The notes beneath the pieces are model-generated. The model did not search any database, was not told the origin of the DNA, and saw nothing but the letters and a program-made list of their open reading frames with translations. Position numbers and translations under genes: made by a program. From an uncultured Bacilli bacterium (lineage in GTDB: Bacteria > Bacillota_I > Bacilli_A > RF39 > UBA660): a stretch of DNA of 64,000 nucleotides. The stretch covers positions 11,311 to 75,310 of the forward strand of contig CAKOOQ010000001.1 in the NCBI GenBank assembly GCA_934098555.1. The letters are read 5' to 3'. Position 1 is the stretch's first letter; each line of letters starts with the position of its first letter. Shown one piece after another: positions 54,140 through 63,965 of this stretch.

Positions 54140-54483
54140 AAGATTTCATACTCTTTTCTATCATAACCAATAATCATTTTATCTGGCATAATAAGTAAAG
54201 GTCTTTTGACTAACATACCATTGGTACTTAAAAGTTTTAGTTTTTCATCATCCGTCATACTTTCTAATTTATCTTTTAGATGAAGCTCTTTATACACATT
54301 ACCACTCGTATTAAAAAGCTTTTTCAAAGGGATATGATACCTATTTACCCACATCTTTAATTCCTCATAAGTTGGCTTTTCTTCTTTAATATTTCTTTTC
54401 TCTACCAAAACATTTTTACTTTCCAAAGCCTTTAAAGCCATTTGGCAGGTGCTACACTTTGGATACCATATAAATAAATTCAT
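54136..54483 (-). CDS. ArsC/Spx family thioredoxin-fold protein
   Basis: 115 residues. WYPKCSTCQMALKALE has a C-x-x-C at 9-12 of the chosen start, and GMLVKRPLLIMPDKMIIGYD is the cis-Pro segment of ArsC. The CxxC together with the RPLL block fits the Spx/YffB/MgsR branch, so it may be a redox or stress protein rather than an arsenate reductase. No other arsenic gene lies near. Coupled to the SDR gene. Confidence 0.8.
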   Translation of the reverse strand: MNLFIWYPKCSTCQMALKALESKNVLVEKRNIKEEKPTYEELKMWVNRYHIPLKKLFNTSGNVYKELHLKDKLESMTDDEKLKLLSTNGMLVKRPLLIMPDKMIIGYDRKEYEIL

Positions 54484-54541
54484 AAGCAACTTCCTTCCCG
54501 TTTATTATAAAGGATAAAGAAAAAAAGTGCCAGAAAAATAT

Positions 54542-55735
54542 CTAGAGCACAAAATTTCCATCTTTAAAAATAAGTTTTTCGCCTTCTTCTGTCTGTGCGG
54601 TAATTTTTAAATCCTCAGTTCCTATCATAAAATCCACATGGGTTTTCGAAACATTTATTCCCTTTTCTAGTAAAGCTTCATCTGTTTTTTCTATACTATC
54701 AATGCAATCAGGAAAACCAGCGCCTAAAGCGAAATGACAGGAGGCATTCTCATCAAACAAAGTGGTTTTAAAAACAAGATGCGTGTTTGAGATGGGTGAA
54801 TCATAAGGCACAAGGGCTACTTCCCCTAAATAAGAACTTTGTTCATCGGTTTCTAAAATGCTTTTTAAAACGTCTTTCCCCTTCTTAGCTTCATAGGAAA
54901 TAACTTTTCCATCTTGGAAGGTCAAAGAAAAATCTTCAATCATAACCCCATTATAAACTAAAGGTTTAGAAGCGAAAACAATACCGTTAGTGCCTTTAAA
55001 AAAGGGACTTGTGTATACCTCATAACTGGGCATATTCACAAGGATTTTTTCATCCGCGGCACTTTTAAAGACATAAGAAGAAGGAAGCCTTAAATAAAGG
55101 TCCGTGCCTAAAGCATTTTCATAATGAAGGGTTTTAATTTTTAACAGATTTAGTTTTTCTGTTCTCACTTTTAAAGTGTTTAAATGATCTTTCCAAGCCT
55201 TTTTTGGACTTTCCTTATCTATTAAACACATCTTGTAAATCGCATCTTTTAATTTTTCTAAGGAATCTGGTGTTTTTCCAAAAAGGTCTTTCGCCCAATA
55301 AGGATTAGGTAAAGCACAAATACACCAATCAATTTCCATGCGAACTTCTTTATCCCGAAAAAGAGTGGTATTTTTTTGAAAAATTTCGTGATAAAAAGCT
55401 AATTTTTCTTCTTTAACATCACTCATAAAACCCGGTATTTCACTCACTGTCATTAAAAACTTAGCTTTTTTTAAAGCATATTCATCCCATTTTTGAAATA
55501 AAGGTGCATAAAACTTCTCTATTTCTTCGTTTTCTTTTTCTTGCAACATTTTTCTTTTTAAAGCACTATCACGGTCAAAGAAATAAACGTTTGTGACATT
55601 CATCTTTTGTAAAAGATTATCCATATCTCTTTTAAAGTCACTATTTATAAAACTATCATAACTTATAAAAAGCGTGTCACTTGGTTCTAATTTTAAACAA
55701 TCTTTTAAAAGAAAAGAAAGATATTTTTCTTGCAT
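54542..55735 (-). CDS. Aminopeptidase, M29 family
   Basis: 397 residues. The metal ligands sit in GTNGIVFASKPLVYNG (variant), GEVALVPYDSPISNTHLVFKTTLFDENASCHFALG and KTHVDFMIGTEDLKITA, matching the AmpS/PepS/AmpT type of metallo-aminopeptidases with two Co or Zn ions. It cuts amino acids from short peptides in the cytosol. Tightly behind the small membrane gene. Confidence 0.87.
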   Translation of the reverse strand: MQEKYLSFLLKDCLKLEPSDTLFISYDSFINSDFKRDMDNLLQKMNVTNVYFFDRDSALKRKMLQEKENEEIEKFYAPLFQKWDEYALKKAKFLMTVSEIPGFMSDVKEEKLAFYHEIFQKNTTLFRDKEVRMEIDWCICALPNPYWAKDLFGKTPDSLEKLKDAIYKMCLIDKESPKKAWKDHLNTLKVRTEKLNLLKIKTLHYENALGTDLYLRLPSSYVFKSAADEKILVNMPSYEVYTSPFFKGTNGIVFASKPLVYNGVMIEDFSLTFQDGKVISYEAKKGKDVLKSILETDEQSSYLGEVALVPYDSPISNTHLVFKTTLFDENASCHFALGAGFPDCIDSIEKTDEALLEKGINVSKTHVDFMIGTEDLKITAQTEEGEKLIFKDGNFVL

Positions 55736-55743
55736 ACGTCCTC

Positions 55744-55938
55744 CTAGTCATGATTAATAATAGCTAAAGCAACTAACATTAAGAAGGCAATAAAAACACC
55801 AAAGATAAAAATATTAAAAACATCTTCACTCATAAATTGTAAACAAAAAGAACGCATGTCTAACCAAATATCTTTAAAAAAAGTAATAACAGGCTCTAAT
55901 AAATCCAAAAGTTCATCTTTTAAACTTAAGTTTAACAT
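55744..55938 (-). CDS. Small membrane protein
   Basis: 64 residues with an amphipathic first half and one membrane helix (FNIFIFGVFIAFLMLVALAII). Unrecognised. Its start overlaps the end of the glycosyltransferase gene, suggesting translational coupling. Confidence 0.5.
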   Translation of the reverse strand: MLNLSLKDELLDLLEPVITFFKDIWLDMRSFCLQFMSEDVFNIFIFGVFIAFLMLVALAIINHD

Positions 55939-57125
55939 GATGTATCCTCCTTATCGTAACTTCGAAGAAGTTTATCAAAAACAAATTCATATCGGTCAAC
56001 GACAATATCCCATGTATAATTTTCGTGAATACGAGCTTTGGCCAAAGTCCCACATTCTTTTATTTCTTTAGGCGTTAATTTTTCACAACGAGCGATGATT
56101 TTCTTTAAAGAATTTTCTTTTTTAGAAAAGTAAAAGCAGGTATCTTCACCAACTTCACGGTTATAACAAACATCGTATAAAATATTAACATCGGTATTAC
56201 TTAAGGCTTCTAATAAAGAAGGATTCGTTCCACCCGCAGAGTGTCCATGAATATAAGCATAGGCATGTACTCGAAAGTATAATAAAGCTTGGGTATCATA
56301 TACCGAGCCAATAAACTTAATTCTTTTATCGGTATCAAAATGCGTTGTTTCTTTTAAAGAATCATAAAATTTATTTTTTTCTAAATTACAAATAATGACT
56401 AAATCTTTTTTGGTTTTCGTTTTCATAAATTCTTTAATCATCGTCTCATAATTATTTTCTGGTACAAAACGACCGACAATTAAATAATACTCTTTATCTT
56501 TAATATTGTATTTTTTCCATAAATCTCTTACAATAGTATTTTTATAAGCCTTTTGATTTTCATAGGCGCCGTAAGCTATAAAAGAAGTGGGCGTTTGATA
56601 TTTTTCATATTTTTCATCGACATAAGCTTGAATAGCTTTAGAATCACAGACACAATAATCACAATATTTAATAGAGGTTCTTTCACTGATTTTAAAGCAT
56701 TCTTTAATCCACCAAGACCACTTATCCCTTTTCCATTCTAAACCATCTGGATTAATAATAAATTTGGTATCTTTTAATTTATTTTTCCAAAGAGGAATTA
56801 AAGGACCTATTTTACAACCAAGTAGTAAAATAACCGTATTTTGTAAGTGATTTTCTAAAATAAACTTGGTCACATAATTCATTGCTTTAATTGTAAAATG
56901 AAACATAGTAGCAAAGCCTCTTTGAGGAGTATAAATTAAAGGACAAATCACGCCATCTAAATGATTAATTTTTTTATCTTCATCTTTAATAAACGTTAAA
57001 TGAGGAATATAAAATTTAAAATCCTCATTTTTATTATTTAAAACTAAATTGGTAACAAAAGTTTCCCATCCTCCATAATTAAATTTGTATCCGCGGGCTC
57101 CCACGATAAATATATTTTTTTTCAT
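55932..57125 (-). CDS. Rhamnosyltransferase-like glycosyltransferase (DUF1972, GT4)
   Basis: 397 residues. The N-terminus NIFIVGARGYKFNYGGWETFVTNL is the DUF1972 signature, G-x-P-x-x-Y-G-G-x-E-x-x, found in Cps2T-type rhamnosyltransferases. The C-terminal GT4 lobe has VGRFVPENNYE, IKFIGSVYD and HGHSAGGTNPSLLEAL (the E-x7-E-type nucleotide-sugar region). It adds the second sugar to the lipid-linked repeat in the cytosol. Next to another rhamnosyltransferase-like gene. Confidence 0.85.
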   Translation of the reverse strand: MKKNIFIVGARGYKFNYGGWETFVTNLVLNNKNEDFKFYIPHLTFIKDEDKKINHLDGVICPLIYTPQRGFATMFHFTIKAMNYVTKFILENHLQNTVILLLGCKIGPLIPLWKNKLKDTKFIINPDGLEWKRDKWSWWIKECFKISERTSIKYCDYCVCDSKAIQAYVDEKYEKYQTPTSFIAYGAYENQKAYKNTIVRDLWKKYNIKDKEYYLIVGRFVPENNYETMIKEFMKTKTKKDLVIICNLEKNKFYDSLKETTHFDTDKRIKFIGSVYDTQALLYFRVHAYAYIHGHSAGGTNPSLLEALSNTDVNILYDVCYNREVGEDTCFYFSKKENSLKKIIARCEKLTPKEIKECGTLAKARIHENYTWDIVVDRYEFVFDKLLRSYDKEDTSC

Positions 57126-57134
57126 ATCTAACTC

Positions 57135-57980
57135 CTAAATCCAAAAAGTAAAATAAAGCAAGCAAACACTCACATAATAAAATAACTTTAACAATCCTAA
57201 CGCCAAAATATTACGATGATTAAAATTCTTTTCATAATAGAACATGCTTTTTTTCAAGGCTTTATATTTACTTATTTTTTTCATGCTTTTATCAACCGAT
57301 TTACTTTGTAAATGTTGCACACTTAAACGCGTATCCACATAGCTTTTCAAGCCCTTATCTTGGGCTTTTTTAGCTAAAATATTTTCTTCATAATACAAAA
57401 AAGTACCTTCATCAAAATATTTTATCTTTTTCATGTCTTTTAAACGCATCATAAAAAAGCACCCATGTAAAACTTCAACTTCATTTAAACCATCTTTATA
57501 ATAGGTATCTGCATATTTTTGTAAACCAAAACTAAAACGATTAAAATAATTCATTGTCGCTAAAAGCTCACAAGAAAAACTAGGTAACTTCCATCCTTTT
57601 GTAATATGACCATTTTCTAAAATCTTTGGCCCCAAAAAAGAAATCTCAGGATTTTGTTTCATATCCTTTATCATATCATTTAAAACACTTTCCATGATAA
57701 GAACATCCGGGTTGGAAACAATTGCCAGTTCACAAGCGGTTTCTTTCGCCAAATATTTTAAGCCTAAATTATTCCCAGCCGCATAGCCTTTATTTTTTTT
57801 AGCCTCTAGTAAAATAATTTTTTTATTTAAAAAAGGGGTTATTTTAGAGACTGACTCATCCGTACTACAGTTATCCACAATAATGATTTTATTTAAACAA
57901 CGATAATCTTTAATCTGCTCAATCATCTTAATGGTATTTTCATAATCATTATAATTTAATATGACCATTCCTGTTTTCAT
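57135..57980 (-). CDS. GT2 family glycosyltransferase (rhamnosyltransferase-like)
   Basis: 281 residues. VILNYNDYENT and IIVDNCSTDESV are the nucleotide-sugar binding strands of the GT-A fold, GNNLGLKYL is the family's conserved loop, SNPDVLI replaces DxD as S-N-P-D typical of rhamnosyltransferases, and DEGTFLYYEE holds the catalytic acid. One membrane helix at the C-terminus. ATG 57980 follows GGAG. First of the two-gene block; a 486-base gap lies upstream. Confidence 0.82.
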   Translation of the reverse strand: MKTGMVILNYNDYENTIKMIEQIKDYRCLNKIIIVDNCSTDESVSKITPFLNKKIILLEAKKNKGYAAGNNLGLKYLAKETACELAIVSNPDVLIMESVLNDMIKDMKQNPEISFLGPKILENGHITKGWKLPSFSCELLATMNYFNRFSFGLQKYADTYYKDGLNEVEVLHGCFFMMRLKDMKKIKYFDEGTFLYYEENILAKKAQDKGLKSYVDTRLSVQHLQSKSVDKSMKKISKYKALKKSMFYYEKNFNHRNILALGLLKLFYYVSVCLLYFTFWI

Positions 57981-57995
57981 GCCTTTTTTCTCCAT

Positions 57996-58466
57996 TCTTT
58001 TTTTATTGTACCAAATTTCTAAAGAAAAGTCTTTAAGATGTTAGAAAGTATTAACTATTTTGCTTTCACATACATACGACAGTTTCATTTATATTAAAGT
58101 ACGTTCCTTTAGATAATACTTTAAGGTTAGCGTTAAACCTTTTTGATGTCATCCTTTATTTGTTATATAAACACCTAAGAAGGGCGACAAATTCCAATAA
58201 TTTTTTCTGAAATAAGCTATAACGTTAACTTGGTCTATATTGGCACCTTAAATACATATCTAGTTTTTGTACTCCAATACAAAAAGTTCTGCTTTTTTCT
58301 ATCTTTTTGTGCTGTTCTTTGCAAATTTTTTAACATTAATTAATTTAGCCAATTTCAATTTTCAATCAGTTTTCTTAAATGTTTGTAAGATATATACCTT
58401 GCCTCTACTCTCACCTTTATGCTTTTTTCACCACCAAAATAAAAGATGCCCGAGAACATCTTTTAC
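57996..58466. other. Non-coding gap upstream of the rhamnosyltransferase genes
   Basis: No convincing gene. It should hold the promoter of the leftward GT genes; TACAAT near 58013 on the minus strand is a possible -10. A short hairpin AAGGTT / AACCTT followed by T lies at 58123-58144. Small open frames here have no ribosome site and no family. Confidence 0.45.
58441..58464 (-). terminator. Terminator of the polysaccharide operon
   Basis: AAAAGATG and CATCTTTT stem, eight-base loop, leading leftwards into a T-rich stretch; just beyond the GtrA-polymerase-GT4 gene. Confidence 0.75.
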
Positions 58467-60983
58467 TTAATTATTTTTAAAAATTTGTTTTATTCTTTCT
58501 TCCATAAGAGTAACATCATAATCTAAAACCGTCTTCGAAGCATTCTTAATAATTTTTTCTTTTTCATTGGTACTCATACTTTGATATTTTAACAAAGCTG
58601 CATACAATTCATCTTCGGTTTTAAAAGTTAAACTATTTTTCTTGTTTTTTAAATATTCTTTAGGTCCATATAAATCACAGCCAATAACAAAGGTTTTACA
58701 CGCCATGGCTTCAAGTCCCACAAGACCTAAGGATTCACTTTTTCTCTTCGTTGGAAAAATAAATAAATCCATCGCGTTATAATAGCTTACTAACTCACTT
58801 TGAGTAACAAAAGGTTTTAAAATAACCTCTTCTTGTAATTTATTTTTCTTTACAGCTTTTTTAAAGAGTTCTTCTTCACTACCAGAACCAACAACAAGAA
58901 GTTTTATTTTATTTAGACGTCCTTCTTTTTTTAAACGACCTAAAACATTTAATAACGTATCCCAGCCTTTATCTTTTTCAAGGCGAGACACCATACCATA
59001 GTAAATTCTATTATCATTTAATTGTAATTTTTTTAGAGCCTCTTTTTTCTCTTCTTTTTTAAAAATGGTTAAGTCTACTCCACCAGATGGAAAAACAACG
59101 ATTTTTTTAAGAGGTACTTGATAATTTTCCAATAAAACCTCTTTAAAATAGCTAGATGGGCAAACAACTTTATCCGCATATTTTAAAATAATTTGACTAC
59201 GGGAAACATTCTTTCTTTCATAATCATAATCAGGTACGATGTCATTACCATGAACATTACAAATAAGTTTTGTTTTGCCTGTCCATTTACCAAGCAAAGG
59301 ACTATAAGCATTTTGAGATGTAAAATGAACATAATAATAATCATAAGAATACCAAAGAGATTTAAAAATAGCTTGAATGTAAAGAAGCGTGTAACCTAAA
59401 AGCTTACCAGCAAAGGTATCTTGCTTATATTTGACAGCGGTATCAACTTTAAAAGATGCCTTTTCTAACATAACTTTACAATTTTTGACAAAACTACCAT
59501 AATGAGGATACTTTAAAGAAGGATACATATTTGAAATAAGTAAAATGCGTTTTTCCTTTTTAAGTGGATAAACTTTAAGATAAAGGCCCATTAAAAGAAG
59601 ATAAGAAAAGTTGTTTAAAGTTTGACCAGCAAAGAAAGAAAGCAAAATAGTATAAAGATAAATAAGTCCCACTTTTCCTTTGTATTTCATATTTTTTAAA
59701 GCCATGAGCATTAACACAATATAGACAAAACTACCTATGTAACCAAGTGTCAAGAAAATATCCATGAAATCTATATTGACCCTAGGAATATCTAAATCTT
59801 TAATAGAATAAATACCAAATAATCTTTCTTCGATATTGGCATTTTGGAAAAAATCATAATTAGAAGACATATCCGTTAAACGATTATCAAAGAAGATTTT
59901 CTCCCATGACGTATTTTGACTATGAAAAAGACCATAAATGCCCAAAAGGAGGGTAATTAAACAAAGTAAGGACCCTACTTTCCAATCCTTCTTTTTGAAA
60001 GACAACAAAATGGCAAAGAATAAAGCCAAAACCAAAACAAGGGATTTACTTATTAAAACAAGACTAAACAAAAGAAGAAACGATAAAATCTTCATAAGAT
60101 AGTTCTTATGATTAAATAAACAAGAAACGACATGTAATATTAACAAGCCCAAAACAGGATATAGAGAAAACATTTCTTGTTTAAAAAAGATAAGATTTAA
60201 AAGAAAAAGAAAACTATAAAGATAAAAAAGATTGTAAAAAAAATCTTCTGAAATATCTTTTAAATCTCCTTTCTTTAAGGAGATTAAAACAAGTGGTAAA
60301 AGAAAAATATCAAGTAGACTAATAATACTCATTAACGTTAAATAACTTTGACAGTATAAATAAAGAATTTGAATACTTAAATAACTGCCTAAAAAAAGTA
60401 AAAAGTAATAATGTTTCTTTTTAAAAGCGTAAAGTCCTAATAAAATAAAAAGGAAAACGCGGTAACTTAAAGATAAGATTAAAAAGGCTTTATTATTTAC
60501 CCAAAACATATTTAAAAAATCTAATAATGGTAAGGCATAAAAATAATACGGTTTAATAGCTAAAAAGTATTTTTTGTCTTTCTTTTGAAAAACAAAAAGT
60601 TTACTTAAAACATAATTTAAAATGATAATAACTATTTGACTAACAAGTTTAACTATTTTATCATTAAATCTCAAAACAGATACACCTAAAAACATAATTA
60701 CCATATCTAAAATAAGAGTTAAAACGCGAGAGCTAAAAAAAGATAAAGATTCTTTTAGAATGTGTTTATCCTTACTTTGAAAGACATATTGACGATTGGC
60801 AAAATAAGCAAATAAAACCGAAAAGAACCAACTTAAAATATTGGCTATTTGAAGTTCTAATTTTCTATCCGGATTAAGAATCGTTTTTGTTAAACCAAAA
60901 TAAATAGCTAAACTTAAAATCGTGGTTAGAACACCCACGATTAAATAACGCATCATTTCTTTTATTTTAAGATTATTCAGCAT
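58467..60983 (-). CDS. Triple fusion: GtrA flippase, polymerase-like membrane domain and GT4 glycosyltransferase
   Basis: About 838 residues. Residues 1-140 are a GtrA domain with four helices (YLIVGVLTTILSLAIYF, FANRQYVFQ, NYVLSKLFVFQ). Residues 150-470 are a polymerase/ligase-like membrane region with about ten helices and the loop NRLTDMSSNYDFF ... DFMDIFLTLGYIGSF. Residues 485-838 are a GT4: NMYPSLKYPHYGSF, CNVHGNDIVPDY, FPSGGVDL, GMVSRLEKDKGWD, GSGSEEELF and KSESLGLVGLEAMA (E-x7-E). So one protein would flip, extend and polymerise. Follows tagO with a short overlap. Confidence 0.85.
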   Translation of the reverse strand: MLNNLKIKEMMRYLIVGVLTTILSLAIYFGLTKTILNPDRKLELQIANILSWFFSVLFAYFANRQYVFQSKDKHILKESLSFFSSRVLTLILDMVIMFLGVSVLRFNDKIVKLVSQIVIIILNYVLSKLFVFQKKDKKYFLAIKPYYFYALPLLDFLNMFWVNNKAFLILSLSYRVFLFILLGLYAFKKKHYYFLLFLGSYLSIQILYLYCQSYLTLMSIISLLDIFLLPLVLISLKKGDLKDISEDFFYNLFYLYSFLFLLNLIFFKQEMFSLYPVLGLLILHVVSCLFNHKNYLMKILSFLLLFSLVLISKSLVLVLALFFAILLSFKKKDWKVGSLLCLITLLLGIYGLFHSQNTSWEKIFFDNRLTDMSSNYDFFQNANIEERLFGIYSIKDLDIPRVNIDFMDIFLTLGYIGSFVYIVLMLMALKNMKYKGKVGLIYLYTILLSFFAGQTLNNFSYLLLMGLYLKVYPLKKEKRILLISNMYPSLKYPHYGSFVKNCKVMLEKASFKVDTAVKYKQDTFAGKLLGYTLLYIQAIFKSLWYSYDYYYVHFTSQNAYSPLLGKWTGKTKLICNVHGNDIVPDYDYERKNVSRSQIILKYADKVVCPSSYFKEVLLENYQVPLKKIVVFPSGGVDLTIFKKEEKKEALKKLQLNDNRIYYGMVSRLEKDKGWDTLLNVLGRLKKEGRLNKIKLLVVGSGSEEELFKKAVKKNKLQEEVILKPFVTQSELVSYYNAMDLFIFPTKRKSESLGLVGLEAMACKTFVIGCDLYGPKEYLKNKKNSLTFKTEDELYAALLKYQSMSTNEKEKIIKNASKTVLDYDVTLMEERIKQIFKNN

Positions 60984-62031
60984 GATTTTTCTTCTTCCTT
61001 TCAAATAAAATATTTGTTTTTAAAACAACGAATAAAAAGATAACCATTAAAGCAACATATAAAGGTAGAGCTAAATCAAAATCACCAAGCGTATATAAAA
61101 TTGTCGCGAAAGAAAAAGCAAAATTAATTAGATAAATAACTAATAAAGAAGTTTTCGTCGAAAATTTCATCTTTAAAAGTTGATGATGAAGATGCTCTTT
61201 ATCCGGATTCGTAAACGGATTTTGCTTTTTCAAACTTCTTCTTATAATAGCAAAGAAAACATCAATAATAGGCGTTGCTAAAATAAGAAGAGGCACAATA
61301 AGAGAGGTTACGGTTGCCACTTTAAAACTATATAAAGCCGTGGTGGCAATCATAAGGCCGACAAAATTACTGCCTGTATCTCCTAAATATATTTTGGCAG
61401 GGGGAAAATTATAGACTAAAAAGCCGAGTAAAGAACCAATCATTAAAATAGAAATGGTACTATCAATATTTCCTGCCATATTAAGAAGTAAAGCAATCGC
61501 CGTAATAGTAATAAAATAAATTGTACTAATGCCACCGCATAGGCCATCCATACCATCCGATAAATCAATGGCATTAATAATACCGAGCATAAAAATAGTA
61601 GTTACTAAATAATTAAGTGGCGCTGGAAAGTTAAAACTGGCCCCTAAAATAGTCATATTATCAATCGTCAAATTACCATAAAAAATAATAATAAAAATGG
61701 CAGCAAGTTGACCTAATAATTGATACTTAGCTGAGATAGGATTAATATCATCAATAAGACCTACTAAAAGAATAACAAAACTGGCGATAATAACAGATAA
61801 CATTTCCACGGTCCCACGACCAAAAATCATATATCCCAGTAAAAAGGAAAAGAAAACAGCCAAGCCACCAATCGTAGGCATAGGAACTTTATTTAATCTT
61901 CTTTTATTAGGATAATCTAACGCTTTAATATGAAAAGCAACTTTTTTAAATAAAGGTACCAATAAAACACTAAATAAAAATGTTGTTAAAATCATTAAAA
62001 GAATATTAGGAATTGTTACTTCTAACCTCAT
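60973..62031 (-). CDS. tagO: Undecaprenyl-phosphate N-acetylglucosamine-1-phosphate transferase (TagO/WecA type)
   Basis: 352 residues, about eleven helices. DYPNKRRLNKVPMPTIGG, GLIDDINPIS (Mg-binding Asp pair), NAIDLSDGMDGLCGG (catalytic Asp) and YLGDTGSNFVG, with DKEHLHHQLLKM on the C-terminal loop. It begins wall teichoic acid or polysaccharide synthesis by putting GlcNAc-phosphate on the lipid carrier. ATG 62031 after AGAGGAG. It sits in the polysaccharide operon between the acetyltransferase and the triple fusion. Confidence 0.9.
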   Translation of the reverse strand: MRLEVTIPNILLMILTTFLFSVLLVPLFKKVAFHIKALDYPNKRRLNKVPMPTIGGLAVFFSFLLGYMIFGRGTVEMLSVIIASFVILLVGLIDDINPISAKYQLLGQLAAIFIIIFYGNLTIDNMTILGASFNFPAPLNYLVTTIFMLGIINAIDLSDGMDGLCGGISTIYFITITAIALLLNMAGNIDSTISILMIGSLLGFLVYNFPPAKIYLGDTGSNFVGLMIATTALYSFKVATVTSLIVPLLILATPIIDVFFAIIRRSLKKQNPFTNPDKEHLHHQLLKMKFSTKTSLLVIYLINFAFSFATILYTLGDFDLALPLYVALMVIFLFVVLKTNILFERKKKNHAE

Positions 62032-62090
62032 GATAACCAGCTCCTCTTGTCCTTTATTATACATGAAAAAAAGAAGAAAAACATCTTTTT

Positions 62091-62621
62091 TTAGTTTTTC
62101 TTTCTTTCTTCTTCAAACTTTTGCCAAATAAGTGTTAAATCATGATATTCACTGACTTCTTTTCTTTTTTTAAGAAAATCATCAAATGTTCCAATCACAT
62201 GAGCCGGATTACCCACAACAACTGAATTAGGAGGGATATCTTTAGTCACAACACTCCCCGCCCCTATAACGACATTAGAACCAATTCTAACATTTCCTAA
62301 AATAGTACTGTTACAGCCAATAAAAACATTATCCATAATTTCAATACATCCTTGTTGATAATGAAACGTACCTTTATTTAAATTATTTAACCCCAAATGA
62401 AACACATCATGTGTCACAAAAGTAACATTACTTGTCACAACAATATTATTATGAAATTTAATTAAATAAGGATCTGTCGGAATAATACGTGGTTGAAAAA
62501 AGACATTCTCTCCCATCTCATAAAAAATATGATGTTTTTTAAGATATTTATTTCTTTTATCACTGTTTAACATAAAGAAAATTCTAAGACGTCTTAGTTG
62601 ATTTTTTGTCCAATCTTTCAT
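62091..62621 (-). CDS. Left-handed beta-helix O-acetyltransferase
   Basis: About 176 residues. Hexapeptide repeats: NVTFVTHDVFH carries the catalytic His, then VFIGCNSTILGNVRIGSNVVIGAG, and SVVTKDIPPNSVVVGNPAHVIG is the typical end of the NodL/CatB type. It acetylates sugars with acetyl-CoA. It is in the surface-polysaccharide operon and likely decorates the repeat. Start chosen at 62621 with AAAGGA upstream; 38 bases overlap the polymerase-like gene. Confidence 0.85.
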   Translation of the reverse strand: MKDWTKNQLRRLRIFFMLNSDKRNKYLKKHHIFYEMGENVFFQPRIIPTDPYLIKFHNNIVVTSNVTFVTHDVFHLGLNNLNKGTFHYQQGCIEIMDNVFIGCNSTILGNVRIGSNVVIGAGSVVTKDIPPNSVVVGNPAHVIGTFDDFLKKRKEVSEYHDLTLIWQKFEEERKKN

Positions 62622-63789
62622 AATCATTTTTCCTTTCGTTATAATAAACACCTGTTAAAATAGCAAGGTAACTAGACGTCATTGGACTTATTAAGACATG
62701 TCCAGAAAAGAAAGAGATTACAAGAAGAAGGAAAAACAAATAAGCATAAATACCTGTTAACCTCGATTTATAAACAGCAAAGATAAAGATAATAAGATAA
62801 ACAAAGGTTCCTAATATACCTATACTGTAAAAAATATCAAAAATATCTATCTCGGCATCTTTCATACTCATAATCTTGTGACGTCCCATACCCATGATTT
62901 TACCAGAAATGTCTTCATTTTGATAGCTTTTATGTAAATTAGAAACAAAGGTTAAACGATTACTATAAATAATGTTATCAATATTTTGAAAAGTAAATAA
63001 TTCACTTACCTTTTTAACATCATAATATTCTAAGGATGTTTTAATATTTTTATAAAGAGGTGTCTGTGGCACAAAAACAATCATCAAAAGAAGAAAAGAA
63101 AGAACAAAAACAACATATTTTTTCAAAAAGCCAAAAGCTTTTTGTCTTTCTTTAAACAGATAATAAAATAAAATTAAGATAAAACTACAATACATCGTTT
63201 TGGTACCAAGTAAAACCATCATCAAAAAAGAAAGGAATAAATAACCGAGTAAATACCCTTTAGGTTTATCTTTTAAATATAAAAAACCAATAGGAATAAC
63301 TAAAATAAAAATATTAACAAGTTCATTTCCTACATAAAAATAAGATAAATATAAATCTTTATTTTCATATATTTCATTAATATTATGACCTAAACCCAAA
63401 GGATAAGGAAGTAAATACATGAGTAAGAAACACATCGCATAATAAAAATATAATTTCTTACTCAAAGATCTATTTTCACATTGTGAAAAAAATAAGATTA
63501 AAAAAGGTAAATAAAATATTTTAATAAGATTAACAAGTTCTACTTTAAGAAACTCTTTATAATAAACGCCATGAATTAATAAATAAAAGACAAAAAGGCC
63601 ATAGATAACCCAATAGCTTTTCTTCTTTCTATTTTTATATAAAACAGAAAGACCTGCCAAAACAAGGAAAGTACCTTTTATCACCAAACCAATACTAGGT
63701 TTAGACTCCCATGTAGCTATAGAAGTTAATAAATCAATAAAAGGTAAAGAATATAAAAACACAACTATTAACTTATTAAACTTTTTCAT
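62584..63789 (-). CDS. O-antigen ligase/polymerase-like membrane protein
   Basis: 401 residues, about eleven helices. LTFVSNLHKSYQNE ... GKIMGMGRHKIMSMKDAEIDIFDIFYSIGILGTFVYLI and SFFSGHVLI match the middle domain of the triple-fusion protein in the same order (NRLT ... DFMDIFLTLGYIGSFVYIV ... SFFAGQTL), so the two are paralogues. It likely joins or elongates polysaccharide units outside. First gene of the operon from the right. Confidence 0.75.
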   Translation of the reverse strand: MKKFNKLIVVFLYSLPFIDLLTSIATWESKPSIGLVIKGTFLVLAGLSVLYKNRKKKSYWVIYGLFVFYLLIHGVYYKEFLKVELVNLIKIFYLPFLILFFSQCENRSLSKKLYFYYAMCFLLMYLLPYPLGLGHNINEIYENKDLYLSYFYVGNELVNIFILVIPIGFLYLKDKPKGYLLGYLFLSFLMMVLLGTKTMYCSFILILFYYLFKERQKAFGFLKKYVVFVLSFLLLMIVFVPQTPLYKNIKTSLEYYDVKKVSELFTFQNIDNIIYSNRLTFVSNLHKSYQNEDISGKIMGMGRHKIMSMKDAEIDIFDIFYSIGILGTFVYLIIFIFAVYKSRLTGIYAYLFFLLLVISFFSGHVLISPMTSSYLAILTGVYYNERKNDYERLDKKSTKTS

Positions 63790-63913
63790 ACAATTATCAC
63801 GACCTTTTTTACTTTTATTTTAACCTATCGTATCTTACAACTGGACAGTTTTTGAAATCCTTAAAAATAGAGTAAATATACTACCTTACTCATATTGTGC
63901 CTTAAAATTGATA

Positions 63914-63965
63914 AAACAACCACTTTTGTTATCATTATTTTAGGAAAATAGATAGGTGGTTGTTT
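63914..63965 (+). promoter_or_regulatory. Inverted repeat holding the ribosome-binding site of the edge gene
   Basis: AAACAACCAC (63914-63923) and GTGGTTGTTT (63956-63965) are a perfect 10-bp inverted repeat. The right arm contains the GGTGG ribosome site and ends directly at the ATG, so folding of the mRNA would hide it. Confidence 0.55.

Noticed and set aside
54136..54483. An arsenic-resistance operon
   Set aside because: Only an ArsC/Spx-type protein is there, with a CxxC like Spx relatives and no arsB, acr3 or arsR beside it.
58267..58470. A 67-codon open frame on the plus strand in the long gap
   Set aside because: No ribosome site, no family, and its end runs into the terminator of the convergent gene.
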